Counted from the first letter of the stretch, positions 23,337 to 31,410 are shown. The stretch is DNA of 64,000 nt from Trebonia sp963767685 (GCA_963767685.1 CAVYEZ010000001.1:124001-188000), one strand, 5' to 3'. The notes: generated by a model from the letters alone, not told the origin. Translations and numbers: made by a program.

Positions 23337-23564
23337 GTGATTCAGTCCGCAGTCTTCCTCGTGGTCGCCGTCGCGATGGGTGTCGCGCTGCTCTGGGACC
23401 TTGGCGGCATCGCCGGCCGATGGCGTCAGGGAATGGAGCGCCACGCCGAGCGCGCCATCGGATCCCGCCGAATACCGGCTGGCTGGACTCTCCGGGCTTT
23501 CGGCATCTTTTACGTGGCCTTTGGAATCGGCCAGTTCATCTACTTCGCGGTGACTTTGCACTGA
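23337..23564 (+). CDS. Small two-span membrane protein
   Basis: 75 residues from a GTG at 23337 (GAGGCGG upstream). Residues 3-20 (QSAVFLVVAVAMGVALLW) and about 53-72 (LRAFGIFYVAFGIGQFIYFA) are hydrophobic; the connecting loop is basic (RWRQGMERHAERAIGSRRIP), so a cytoplasmic loop and a hairpin topology are likely. No family known to me. Composition and length are convincing for a real small gene. Confidence 0.6.
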   Translation: MIQSAVFLVVAVAMGVALLWDLGGIAGRWRQGMERHAERAIGSRRIPAGWTLRAFGIFYVAFGIGQFIYFAVTLH

Positions 23565-23584
23565 GCGTCGGCGCCCCCGACCGG

Positions 23585-24172
23585 TTAACGCGTGAAGAAC
23601 AAGTGGGTGGCCCCGCTGGGGACGGTTACCGTCTCAAGGGCGTAGCGCTCGTGCAGCCCCTCGAGGTCATCCCAGAGCCGGATGCCGCGGCCCAGCACGA
23701 CCGGGACCTGCACGACATGCAGGTAGTCGACCAGGTCAGCCCGCAGGAACTCGTTGATCGTGGTAGGTCCGCCGCCGAGCCTTACGTCCAGCCCGCCAGG
23801 TAACCAGCGCTCGACCAGATGCTCGCGGCCGGGCGGCGGTTCGTACGGCTCGGGCCAGAAGTCCGTCACCCGGGTGATCAGCCCGTCAGCGAACTCAAAA
23901 AACGCCATCGCGTCATCGGTACGGCCGTCGAGGAGCCACTCGAACCACACCACCCCGTGACGCTCGTCGGCAATCGTGACTTTCGGCCGCAGATGCCAGT
24001 CACCGGGATACTCCTGATTGAACCGCAGGTAGCGGTCACGCCCTCGGATACGCTCCCGTGACTGCGGGAGCTCGTAGACCACGTCCGGGTGCAGCAGCCC
24101 GGCCCAGGCATCCCAGTCCCTGGCCTCCAGGCTCGCGATGAAGCGCTCCGCCAGCTCACGGTTGCCGCCCAT
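23585..24172 (-). CDS. Chimeric protein: SnoaL-like domain fused to C-terminal piece of a RibD/DHFR-like reductase
   Basis: 195 residues in one open frame. Residues 1-121 are a complete SnoaL/NTF2-like domain (ELAERFIASLEARDWDAWAG, LLHPDVVYELPQSRERIRGR, VVWFEWLLDGR, ITRVTDFWPEPYEPPPGREH). From about residue 126 the sequence is the C-terminal third of a RibD-type reductase: GGLDVRLGGGPTTINEFLRA, DLVDYLHVVQVPVVLGRGIR, LWDDLE and a final strand. The junction is in frame near position 23800. The reductase half lacks its N-terminal substrate and NADPH-binding strands, so it cannot work alone. A deletion joining two neighbouring genes is the simplest origin. Confidence 0.8.
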   Translation of the reverse strand: MGGNRELAERFIASLEARDWDAWAGLLHPDVVYELPQSRERIRGRDRYLRFNQEYPGDWHLRPKVTIADERHGVVWFEWLLDGRTDDAMAFFEFADGLITRVTDFWPEPYEPPPGREHLVERWLPGGLDVRLGGGPTTINEFLRADLVDYLHVVQVPVVLGRGIRLWDDLEGLHERYALETVTVPSGATHLFFTR

Positions 24173-24256
24173 CCCGGCAAGCTACCATGTCGGCCGGCTA
24201 CGCATGCGAGATGACCGGCTATCTAGAGTGACCCCATTGTGAGCCGGGCGCGCGGA

Positions 24257-25546
24257 TTACCCGGCCCACTGGCCCGACAGGTACAACAGCCCCATCACGG
24301 CCGCCAGCGGCGCGCAAATGCCGAAGTACAGGTACCTGACCCACGGGCGGCGCGCTTCCAGGCGGGTGAGGGCGACGCAGACCGGAAAAAGGACCAGCAG
24401 GGTTCGCGGGCCTGACTGATAAAAGGTCTGCGTGCCGATGACGACCGCGGGCAGCCCGCAGTACACGGCCTCGGGCCAGCGGCGCCAGCACAAGAACGCG
24501 AGCGCCGCCAGGACCATCACGGCCTCCGCGGCGATCTCCAGCTGGTACTCGAATGCGACGCCGGCGACGAACACATGCTGGAACGCCACCCAGTAGGTGT
24601 CCTTTAGCGCCTGGACCGGGGTGACCGTGCGCAGGCCCCAGCCGGCCTGGTTCGCGCTGACCCAGGCGTTCCAGGTGCCGGCGCGCCCCCTCAGGTAGAC
24701 CTCGTAGGCCACCGGCCCGGCCAGGCCGCAGCAGCACTTGACGGCATCCCCGAGGCGCTGCCAGGCCGGGTGCTCCCAGAACGGGTCGCGCTGGTCCTCC
24801 TCGCGCAGGTCCAGCGTCGGCGGGCCTGGGGTGCGCGGGCCGGCCAGTGCCATCACGGCCAGCGCCAGGACCAGGAAAACCGCGTCGACGCGGACCAGCC
24901 CGGCCAGCCCGGCCAGGACGGCGGCGCGCCACCACCGGCCCTTCGTCGCGGCGTGCCAGGCGGGGATCGCGAAAGCCAGGAACAGGCACTCCGCGTATCC
25001 CACCATGAGGAAGATCGCGGCGGGCATGGCGAGCAGGTACAGCACCGCCCGGCGGTTCCCCGCGAGCCGCGACAGCGAGACCATCGCGAAGCAGCCCGCG
25101 ATGCCGGGGACGACTAGCTCCGACAGCGTCCAGTTGCGCAAGACCAGGTGCGCCGCCGCCAGCGCCAGCGGGAAGCCGGGAAACATGACGATGTTGTCCG
25201 GCAGCGAGTTCGGCGAGAAATAGCCGTACTGGGCTATGTTCCGCAGACGGGTGGCGTCCAAGTGTTCAAACGCCGCGGTCAGCGGCGCGTGGCTGGGGTC
25301 GCCGCGGTACACCCACGCGCCCGCCCAGGCGAGAACGAACAGGGCCAGGTGCGCGGCGGCCCAGACGGCCAGCGCGGCCCGGTCGCCGGAGTCCAGGCGC
25401 CGCCAGCGGGCCCCGGCCAGCCGGCGGGTCCTAGCCAGCCGCGCGGCTGCCGCAACCCGGCGATCCCGTCCGGGACCGGCAATGGCCCCGCTCCCGTCCG
25501 GCAGTTGCCCAGGCCGGTCAGGCGAGGGGTCGGTCATGGGGTTCAT
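24257..25546 (-). CDS. Polytopic GT-C glycosyltransferase (PIG-V-like mannosyltransferase)
   Basis: 429 residues with about 9-11 membrane segments after a 55-residue basic N-terminal tail. The first hydrophobic segment (ALAVWAAAHLALFVLAWAGA) is followed by an extracytoplasmic loop with HLDATRLRNIAQYGYFS and FPGFPLALAAAHLVL, the arrangement of PIG-V-type mannosyltransferases (acidic residue and WD/HLD motif after TM1, then FPGFPL). It would use a polyprenyl-phosphate mannose donor to modify a membrane or secreted acceptor. Two possible starts (25546, 25537). It is divergent from the HD-domain gene at 25599. Confidence 0.82.
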   Translation of the reverse strand: MNPMTDPSPDRPGQLPDGSGAIAGPGRDRRVAAAARLARTRRLAGARWRRLDSGDRAALAVWAAAHLALFVLAWAGAWVYRGDPSHAPLTAAFEHLDATRLRNIAQYGYFSPNSLPDNIVMFPGFPLALAAAHLVLRNWTLSELVVPGIAGCFAMVSLSRLAGNRRAVLYLLAMPAAIFLMVGYAECLFLAFAIPAWHAATKGRWWRAAVLAGLAGLVRVDAVFLVLALAVMALAGPRTPGPPTLDLREEDQRDPFWEHPAWQRLGDAVKCCCGLAGPVAYEVYLRGRAGTWNAWVSANQAGWGLRTVTPVQALKDTYWVAFQHVFVAGVAFEYQLEIAAEAVMVLAALAFLCWRRWPEAVYCGLPAVVIGTQTFYQSGPRTLLVLFPVCVALTRLEARRPWVRYLYFGICAPLAAVMGLLYLSGQWAG

Positions 25547-25598
25547 GGACGATCCTTCGGGCCGGCTCTCACGGGTAGGCGGGGGCTACGATGATCTT

Positions 25599-26171
25599 AT
25601 GAGCACCGGCATGGCTAGGGCTTCCTTCACGCGGATGCGGGATGGCACTGCCGAGGAGTACGCCCTGATCAATGCGCGCGAGGCAGCGTACAACCGCACC
25701 TTGCACCTGCGGGTGCTGGAAGCGGTGCGGTCACTGGGGGCGGAGGACCCTGATCCCGGGTACGCGGTCAGCCGGCTCGCGCACAGCCTGCAGTCCGCGA
25801 CCCGGGCGGAGCGGGATGGCCGGCCCGTTGACTACGTGGTGGCCGCGCTGATCCACGACATCGGCGATGGCCTGGCTCCCTACTCACACGGCAGCTACGC
25901 GGCAGCGGTACTGCGCCCGTTCGTCTCGGAAGAGCTGTGCTGGATCGTCTCCCATCACCCGCTGTTCCAGATGCGCTACTACGGCGCTCAGACCGGGGAC
26001 GACGTTAACGCCAGGGAGGCATACCGGGGCCACCCGTGGTTCGATGCCACGGTGGAGTTCTGCGAGCGCTATGACGAGAGCTGCTTCGATCCTGGCTATG
26101 ACTGGATGCCCCTTGAGCATTTCGCGCCGGCCGTCGAGGAAGTCTTCTCCCGCGAGCCTGCTTTCCGCTAG
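25599..26171 (+). CDS. HD-domain protein of the PhnZ/MIOX-like diiron oxygenase type
   Basis: 190 residues from the ATG at 25599. The metal-binding pattern is His62 (RLAHSLQSATRAERDG), His86-Asp87 (AALIHDIGDGLAPYSH), His97, His119/120 (VSHHPLF) and Asp159 (CERYDESCFDPGYD). Blocks LQSATRAERDGRPVDYVVAA, YSHGSYAAAVLRPFVSEE, YRGHPWFDATVEFCERYD and FDPGYDWMPLEHFAPAVEEV match the group of HD proteins related to the phosphonate oxygenase PhnZ and to myo-inositol oxygenase, in which a mixed-valent Fe(II)/Fe(III) pair cleaves a C-H/C-P or C-C bond. The residue that distinguishes oxygenase from phosphohydrolase cannot be decided by eye. No phosphonate genes lie nearby. Confidence 0.78.
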   Translation: MSTGMARASFTRMRDGTAEEYALINAREAAYNRTLHLRVLEAVRSLGAEDPDPGYAVSRLAHSLQSATRAERDGRPVDYVVAALIHDIGDGLAPYSHGSYAAAVLRPFVSEELCWIVSHHPLFQMRYYGAQTGDDVNAREAYRGHPWFDATVEFCERYDESCFDPGYDWMPLEHFAPAVEEVFSREPAFR

Positions 26172-26293
26172 CCCAGCCCCGCCTGTCGGGCGCCGCCTGC
26201 GCCGTCCACTCGCACCGTCACCTCGGGCAGCGACCGGCACAGCCTGCTGATCCGCTCGACGATGCCTCGCGGGACCTCTACCGGCGCGTTCAC
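26168..26293 (-). pseudogene. MmcQ/YjbR-like N-terminal remnant
   Basis: From a GTG at 26293 the 41-residue reading (NAPVEVPRGIVERISRLCRS, LPEVTVRVDG) matches the start of MmcQ/YjbR double-wing DNA-binding proteins (xxVPxxIVxRLxxLCLALPEVT). The rest of the fold is absent and the frame stops within the HD gene end. It sits seven bases downstream of the SCO6745-like gene stop. Confidence 0.45.
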
Positions 26294-26299
26294 GAGCGG

Positions 26300-27157
26300 T
26301 CAGGGCCGGGTGGGCTGCAGGCGGCCGACCGGTATGACCTCGGGGAGCGCGGCCGCGCAGGCCTGGGCGAGCGGCAGGAGCACGTCGGCGACCTCGGCCA
26401 GGCCGGCGGCGCCGATCCGCTTCCAGGGCCGTTCCGCGGCCTGGTCGGTGGCGGCCTCCACCGCGTCGTACGCGGCGCGGCCGGCCTCGGTCAGGGTCGC
26501 GTCCTCGCCGATCCAGCCGCGCTCCACCAGCCGGGCGGCCGCGGCGTCCCACTGCTCGTCGGTCCAGCCGCGGACTGGCTGCATGAGGTCGCGGGAGATG
26601 TCCTTCGCGCACCGCAGCGCGACTGCCTCGCAGCCGTCGATGTCGGCGGCGGCCAGCGCGGCGAAGTGACCGTCGCCGCGGTGCTCGCGCAGCAGCGCCG
26701 TAGCCTGCCACAGCCGGGTCAGGGGCTCGCTGGAGACCGGCAGCTCGGAGTTCGCCGCGGACAGCACGCGCCCGGCGAAGTCCAGGTCTTCGGCTGCGCG
26801 CCACAGCAGGTCGGCCGCCTTCGCCGCCTCGGCCTCCCGGCCGCCGAGCAGCCGCCGCAACGAGGCCGCGGCGCCTGCCTCGCGCACCGCGATGGCCTCC
26901 TGCGGCGTGATCAGGTCCCACACGCCGGGGATCGCGCGGGCCACGAAGGCGGGCGCGAAGTTGTAGAACGACGCGGAAACCACGGCCGCCCGCGTGCTGC
27001 CCAGCGGCGCCGCCCGCCCGGCGAAGTAACCGCGCCAGTAGCCGCGCAGGCCGGCCTCGGTGAACGCGCGCAGCGCCTCGGGCGCGAAGTACGTTACGTC
27101 GTGGACCGGCTCGAACATCGTCCACATCGCCCGCGCCGCATTTTTCTTGTCCGCCAC
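26300..27157 (-). CDS. SCO6745-family protein
   Basis: Start chosen at the GTG at 27157 (VADKKNAARAMWTMFEPVHD), with AGAGGAAGGAG upstream; 285 residues. The family blocks are MWTMFEPVHDVTYFAPEALR, GLRGYWRGYFAGRAAPLG, SFYNFAPAFVARAIPGVWDL, ITPQEAI and the C-terminal winged-helix-like part (GWTDEQWDAAAARLVERGWI, TLTEAGRAAYDAVEAATDQA, ERPWKRIG). The second half looks like a MarR-type winged helix, so DNA or small-molecule binding is possible; the role of the family is not established. Divergent from the HIT-like gene. Confidence 0.85.
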   Translation of the reverse strand: MADKKNAARAMWTMFEPVHDVTYFAPEALRAFTEAGLRGYWRGYFAGRAAPLGSTRAAVVSASFYNFAPAFVARAIPGVWDLITPQEAIAVREAGAAASLRRLLGGREAEAAKAADLLWRAAEDLDFAGRVLSAANSELPVSSEPLTRLWQATALLREHRGDGHFAALAAADIDGCEAVALRCAKDISRDLMQPVRGWTDEQWDAAAARLVERGWIGEDATLTEAGRAAYDAVEAATDQAAERPWKRIGAAGLAEVADVLLPLAQACAAALPEVIPVGRLQPTRP

Positions 27158-27336
27158 GACCGCTCCTTCCTCTCGCAGCGTCAAGCGTAGAGGAACGCCC
27201 GCCCCGGGGCGATGGTGCGACTTGAAATGCCCAGGCCGTGGTCATCCCCGTCATGTCTTCGCGAGGCCTGGCGTTATGACCCAGCACCGTCGGGGCGGTG
27301 AACCTGGACACGCCCCTGCGTCCGCCGTCGGTGGGG

Positions 27337-28464
27337 ATGGCCGAATATAGGGGTGTGGCCGATCACCCAGAGCGCTGGCGCTCACCGCTCACTCAGGTCG
27401 AAATGCACGAACTGTGGACGTACAGCGATGGTTCCCTCACCGTCAAGGGGTACCGGTCGCCGGACGGCGCTGCCGGGGCCGGGAGCTGGGTGCTGGTCGA
27501 CGAGGCGACCGGGAACGTCCGTGGCGTCGTTCCGCCGGGGGAGTTCTCACGCCGGTTCCGGCCGGTGGACCTGTTCGCCGACGTGCCCGGTCTTCCTACC
27601 TACCTGGGGACGGTTACCGCGCCTGACGGTGCCGCCCTGGTGGACCTGGTACTTGACCGCAACCCCTTCATGCTGGCTAACGGGCCCCGGCGGGCGGCCA
27701 GGCCGCACGTGCTCATAGTGCCCCGCAGCCACCGCGACGGGTGGTCGTCGGCCCCGGCCAGGGAACTGGCGGCCTGCCGCACCGCGATGACCCTGGTCGC
27801 CGCGTGGTACCGAAGCGTGGACGGCGGGCAGGTGGTGTTCAGCGCCAACGACAGCGCACCCAACCTCGACTACCAGCGCGACGTGGAACTCGCGGGCGGA
27901 ACCCTCACCGACGGCGGCGCGGTCGCGGCGGTCACCAGGAATCCCCGGCAAGAGGTGCAGCACGCCCACTTGCACGCCTTCTACGCCGAACGCGACCCGA
28001 CCGAGAACCACGAGTCGTCGGCGATTGACGGGCGTCCGGTCATCGCGGCCGGTCACCGGGCGTTCAGTGCCGCCCTCGGCCGGGACGCCGTGCCGGTGGA
28101 ACCCGACAGCACGAGGCTCGCCGCCGGCGTGAGCGCTGCGGCGCGGCCCTGGGGCGGCAGCTACTGCTCGTACCAGCTCGGCGTGGACGGCCCCTTCTGG
28201 GTCATGCCCGCGCTGGGACCGTCCATGGACGAGTTCAACCGGCGGCTCGCACAAGCCGACGGCCTCAAGGCGGAACCCGACCCGAAGCTGGGCGGGGCCG
28301 TCAACCTGGTGCGGCCCGGCCTGTCCGACGCCGGGCGGCTCCACGCGGCACAACGGGCCACGGCCGAGCAGCGGGCGAGCTTCGAGACCTTCACCGCCCG
28401 GCACGGACTGAACGCCCGGTCGCTGGACGCGGGCTTGGCATCCGGCCCGCCCGGCGCTCAGTAG
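27337..28464 (+). CDS. HIT/GalT-like fold protein of unknown function
   Basis: About 375 residues from the ATG at 27337 (MAEYRGVADHPERWRSPLTQ); the frame is open from 27298. The centre resembles the histidine-triad/GalT fold: DLVLDRNPFMLANGPRRAAR, PHVLIVPRSHRDGWSSAPAR (the substrate-binding strand), a VFSANDSAPNL loop and QHAHLHAFYAERD, which fits the HxHxH catalytic motif with two of the histidines. The C-terminal third (SYCSYQLGVDGPFWVMPALG) resembles the second HIT repeat. Likely a nucleotidyl transferase or hydrolase; the substrate is unknown and I do not recognise a named family. Confidence 0.6.
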   Translation: MAEYRGVADHPERWRSPLTQVEMHELWTYSDGSLTVKGYRSPDGAAGAGSWVLVDEATGNVRGVVPPGEFSRRFRPVDLFADVPGLPTYLGTVTAPDGAALVDLVLDRNPFMLANGPRRAARPHVLIVPRSHRDGWSSAPARELAACRTAMTLVAAWYRSVDGGQVVFSANDSAPNLDYQRDVELAGGTLTDGGAVAAVTRNPRQEVQHAHLHAFYAERDPTENHESSAIDGRPVIAAGHRAFSAALGRDAVPVEPDSTRLAAGVSAAARPWGGSYCSYQLGVDGPFWVMPALGPSMDEFNRRLAQADGLKAEPDPKLGGAVNLVRPGLSDAGRLHAAQRATAEQRASFETFTARHGLNARSLDAGLASGPPGAQ

Positions 28465-28476
28465 TAAAACCTGTTG

Positions 28477-28557
28477 GCGGTAATACCGCGCAACGGCGTG
28501 GAAGGCCTCTTTGGGCTCCCAGCCGACGTCGTAGACCACCCCACGCTGCCGTATCAC
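28477..28557 (-). pseudogene. Internally deleted gene remnant (both termini joined)
   Basis: From a GTG at 28557 the reading is IRQRGVVYDVG directly joined to WEPKEAFHAVARYYR. From memory these are the N-terminal and C-terminal ends of a long actinobacterial family often annotated 'abortive infection protein' (RGxxYDxG ... MAWEPKEAFHALAxYY). The roughly 350 residues between are missing. The assignment needs a database search. Confidence 0.35.
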
Positions 28558-28603
28558 TGGCGCATCCGGTGCCCGACCATGAGACCAGTATGACAACTAT
28601 GGG

Positions 28604-28885
28604 TTGTCATGCCAAGGGCAGCGGCCGGCCGTCGGCGGCTTCAGCGGCTGGATCGCCGGCACTGGACTGAACGTCGACCTCGCACCGGGAGGATCGGCCA
28701 GCATCAGGGTCATCTTCGGAACCGCCAGCACCCGCGAGGAGCTAGGCTACGCCCTGCCGCCCGGCAGGTACTGGCTCAAGGTCCAGATACGCCTCCGGCA
28801 TGGCCCCGGCGAGCCGGCTTACGCGCTCACCGCCCCGCTGACGCAGATCACCATCGTCCCCGGAGTGCGGCCGCCTACCATCTGA
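28604..28885 (+). pseudogene. C-terminal fragment of a beta-rich, probably secreted protein
   Basis: From a TTG at 28604 the frame gives 93 residues; the first dozen look non-coding and from about residue 12 a beta-sandwich-like pattern appears (LNVDLAPGGSASIRVIFGTA, LPPGRYWLKVQIRL, ALTAPLTQITIVPG). No signal peptide precedes it, so the 5' end has probably been lost. The stop lies two bases before the start of the DUF2207-like gene, so the two may once have been an operon. No family identified. Confidence 0.45.
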
Positions 28886-28887
28886 AT

Positions 28888-29419
28888 ATGAGCGGGCAAA
28901 CGGGGCGGGAACTCGCGCCGCCTGGCGGGCTGCGGCCGGCGCAACTCGGGGTCGTCCTGGTCGGCCGGGTGCTACTTGGTCACATTGGCGCTACGGTCGT
29001 GGATCTCGCGGGCCGCGGCTGCCTCAAGGCGGAGCCCCTTGACGAGGACGGCTCCGACTGGCAGGCGATTCGCCCCCTACGCGATGATCTTCGGCCTGAC
29101 GGCCCCGCTGCCGGCCGGGAACCTTGTGCCAGAAGGCCCGCACGGCGAGGCGGTCCCGCCGATAGGGACAGCACAGTTCGCTGCCTGCTGGCTGAAAGCA
29201 TGGGGGAGCGGGGAGGGCGATTTCATCGGCTGGATCTTTGACCCCTATGGCGGGCGAAGCGACGACCACGGCTTGCTCCACGGTCATCACGGCCATGCCC
29301 ATGGCGGCGGGCACGATGGCTCCGGCGGGCACCATGGGGGCTTCGGCGGGCATCACGGCGGCTTCAGCGGAGACCACGGCGCGGGTGGCGGCCACGTCGG
29401 CGGTGGCGGCCATTTCTGA
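28888..29419 (+). pseudogene. DUF2207-like protein with internal deletion and frame change
   Basis: From the ATG at 28888 the protein begins with LRPAQLGVVLVGRVLLGHIG then ATVVDLAGRGCLKAEPLDED, the winged-helix-like C-terminal module of DUF2207-type membrane proteins. Around 29070-29080 the frame shifts and the reading continues with FAPYAMIFGLTAPLP and IGTAQFAACWLKAWGSGEG, which in full-length relatives lies more than 100 residues later. It ends in a Gly/His-rich tail (repeated GHH/GGHHGG). Thus about 100 residues are missing and a frame change is present. A working protein is unlikely. Confidence 0.6.
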
Positions 29420-29445
29420 TCGCCCGGGCTGCGTAGGATTCCGGC

Positions 29446-29922
29446 ATGAGTGCTGACATCAGTGCGGAGGTTCGCCTGGCGCAGACCGAGGCCGACCGGA
29501 ATGCCGTGCTCGCGGTGCGTTACCAGGTCTTCGTGGACGAGCAGTCAGTGCCGGAGGAACTCGAATACGACGAACTCGACCTGTCGGCTGACCACTTCCT
29601 CGCCCTGCTGGACGGGGTCCCAGCCGGGGCGGGACGGCTTGTCATCACTGGCCCCGCGCCGGACGGCGCCGGGCAGGAGACGAGGCCCACCGGGGTACTC
29701 GGCCGTCTCGCGGTCGGCCAGGCCGCGCGCGGGCGGGGCCTCGGCAAGCTGCTCGTGCACGCGATCGAGCAGCGGGCGGCCGAGCGCGGGCTTGCCGCCG
29801 TCGAACTGCACGCGCAGTCCCACGCTCGCGGCTTTTACCAGCGGCTCGGTTATGCCGCCTACGGCGACTTGTTCTCCGAGGCCGGGATCGAACACATCAG
29901 CATGCGCAAGCAATTGCAGTGA
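29446..29922 (+). CDS. GNAT-family N-acetyltransferase (ElaA-like)
   Basis: 158 residues; ATG start. GNAT marks: N-terminal RYQVFVDEQSVPEELEYDEL (strand-loop typical of ElaA/YjcF relatives), FLALLDGVPAGAGRLV, motif A GRLAVGQAARGRGLGKLLVH (acetyl-CoA pyrophosphate loop RGRGLG), and motif B HAQSHARGFYQRLGYAAYGD. The final HISMRKQL strand completes the fold. It transfers acetyl from acetyl-CoA to an unknown amine or protein. It stands apart from its neighbours. Confidence 0.92.
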   Translation: MSADISAEVRLAQTEADRNAVLAVRYQVFVDEQSVPEELEYDELDLSADHFLALLDGVPAGAGRLVITGPAPDGAGQETRPTGVLGRLAVGQAARGRGLGKLLVHAIEQRAAERGLAAVELHAQSHARGFYQRLGYAAYGDLFSEAGIEHISMRKQLQ

Positions 29923-30148
29923 TCGCCCTGCGCGGGTGCCCGTGATCCGTCCTCAGCGGCAGGTACAGGTTCAGGTGAGGCGGCGGCCCAGCCGCGCGGA
30001 CTAGAACCGGTACCGGCGGCCCTCGAAGCGGTTGGCTCAGCCGTGGGCGGGACGCCTGCCGGGCCGGGGTCTCGGTCTGCGGCGTCCGCCAGTCGGCTGC
30101 CCCTGCCCTCCGATATGGTGGCCTCTATCTAGGGCAAAGGAGCCAGAG

Positions 30149-30991
30149 ATGGCCAAAGGGGAGCCATTTCCGCCCACCATCGACGTCACCAAGCCGAGCA
30201 TTGCCAGGGTTTATGACGTTTTCCTGGACGGGAAGGACAATTTCGCGGCCGACCGGGCCGTCGCCGAGTCCGCCTTGCAGATAGCGCCCGACTCCGCGGG
30301 CGGGGCGAAGGCCAACCGGGCGTTCCTGCGGCGGGCGGTCAGGTACCTGGTGGCCGAGGCCGGGATCACCCAGTTCCTAGACATCGGCTCCGGACTGCCC
30401 AGCGCGGGAAACGTCCACGAGATCGCCCGTGACGCTCGCCCCGGCGCGCGGGTCGTGTACATCGACAACGACCCGGTCGTCGGGGTGCACGGCCGGGCGC
30501 TGCTGGCCGACGCGGCGACGGCGCGGTTCATCACGGCGGACGTCCGCCGCCCGGCCGAGGTCTTGGACGATCCCGAGGTCCAGGGCTTCATCGACTTCGG
30601 CCGCCCGGTCGGGCTCCTGATGCTCGCCATCCTGCACCACATCACCGACGCCGAAGACCCGGCCGCGATCGCGGCACGGTTCCGCGAGGCGCTCGCGCCG
30701 GGCAGTTACCTGGCCATCTCCAGCGTCCGCATGCCCGGCCCGGAGCACCCGGAAGAGGCGGGGAAAGCCCGCGCGGTGCAGGAGCTGTTCAACGAGACGC
30801 TGGGCACCGGCCTGTGGCGGGAAGACGAGGAGATCCTGGCCTGGTTCGGCGACTGGCAACTGCTCGAGCCCGGCCTGGTGCCGCTGCCGGAATGGCGCCC
30901 CGACACCGCCGTCCCGGCCAGGCGGGACTCCACCTACCACGGCTTCGTCGGCGGCGTCGCCAGGAAACGGTCACACCCCGTCAGTTCCTGA
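30149..30991 (+). CDS. SAM-dependent methyltransferase, DUF574 (Methyltransf_19) type
   Basis: Start at the ATG at 30149 (MAKGEPFPPTIDVTKPSIAR) with AAAGGAG upstream; 280 residues. DUF574 hallmarks are visible: VYDVFLDGKDNFAADRAVAE near the N-terminus, motif I FLDIGSGLPSAGNVHEIA at 76-93, ARVVYIDNDPVVGVHGRAL (post-I acidic pair), FGRPVGLLMLAILHHITDAE and LAPGSYLAISSVR. The family is expanded in actinomycetes and its methyl acceptors are unknown. A second member is at 43725. The DxDPVV and SxLxxAxN-type loops appear intact, so the enzyme should bind SAM. Confidence 0.92.
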   Translation: MAKGEPFPPTIDVTKPSIARVYDVFLDGKDNFAADRAVAESALQIAPDSAGGAKANRAFLRRAVRYLVAEAGITQFLDIGSGLPSAGNVHEIARDARPGARVVYIDNDPVVGVHGRALLADAATARFITADVRRPAEVLDDPEVQGFIDFGRPVGLLMLAILHHITDAEDPAAIAARFREALAPGSYLAISSVRMPGPEHPEEAGKARAVQELFNETLGTGLWREDEEILAWFGDWQLLEPGLVPLPEWRPDTAVPARRDSTYHGFVGGVARKRSHPVSS

Positions 30992-31071
30992 AACCGGGGT
31001 TCCTGCCGTTGCGAGAGGTACTACCTGACACGTAATCGACGCCTGCGGACGCCCGGGACGATGATCTCCTC

Positions 31072-31410
31072 ATGACCGCATACGCGATAGCTAACCTCCA
31101 CAACCCCACCCTGCACCCCGACGTCGCCGAGTACATCGAGCGCATCCAGGCCACTCTCGACCCGCACGGCGGACGCTTCCTCGTCCACGGCACCCAGCAC
31201 GAGGTGAAGGAAGGAAGCTGGGACGGCGCGGCGATCGTCATCGCCTTCCCCGGCATCGGCGAGGCCAGGAACTGGTGGGACTCGCCGGCCTACCGGCAGA
31301 TCGCGCCCCTCCGCACGGATCACATCGAGGGCGACATCATCCTGGTTGACGGGGTACCGGACGGCTACGACCCGGCCAAGACGGCGGCACAGATGCGTGA
31401 GCTGCTGTGA
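31072..31410 (+). CDS. DUF1330 family protein
   Basis: 112 residues, ATG start. The dimeric alpha-beta-barrel (ferredoxin-like) DUF1330 fold is clear: TAYAIANLHNPTLHPDVAEY, IERIQATLDPHGGRFLVHG, KEGSWDGAAIVIAFPGIGEA and WWDSPAYRQIAPLRTDHIEG with the final DIILVDGV strand. The family is related to ABM monooxygenases and EthD; enzymatic activity has not been shown. Monocistronic. Confidence 0.93.
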   Translation: MTAYAIANLHNPTLHPDVAEYIERIQATLDPHGGRFLVHGTQHEVKEGSWDGAAIVIAFPGIGEARNWWDSPAYRQIAPLRTDHIEGDIILVDGVPDGYDPAKTAAQMRELL

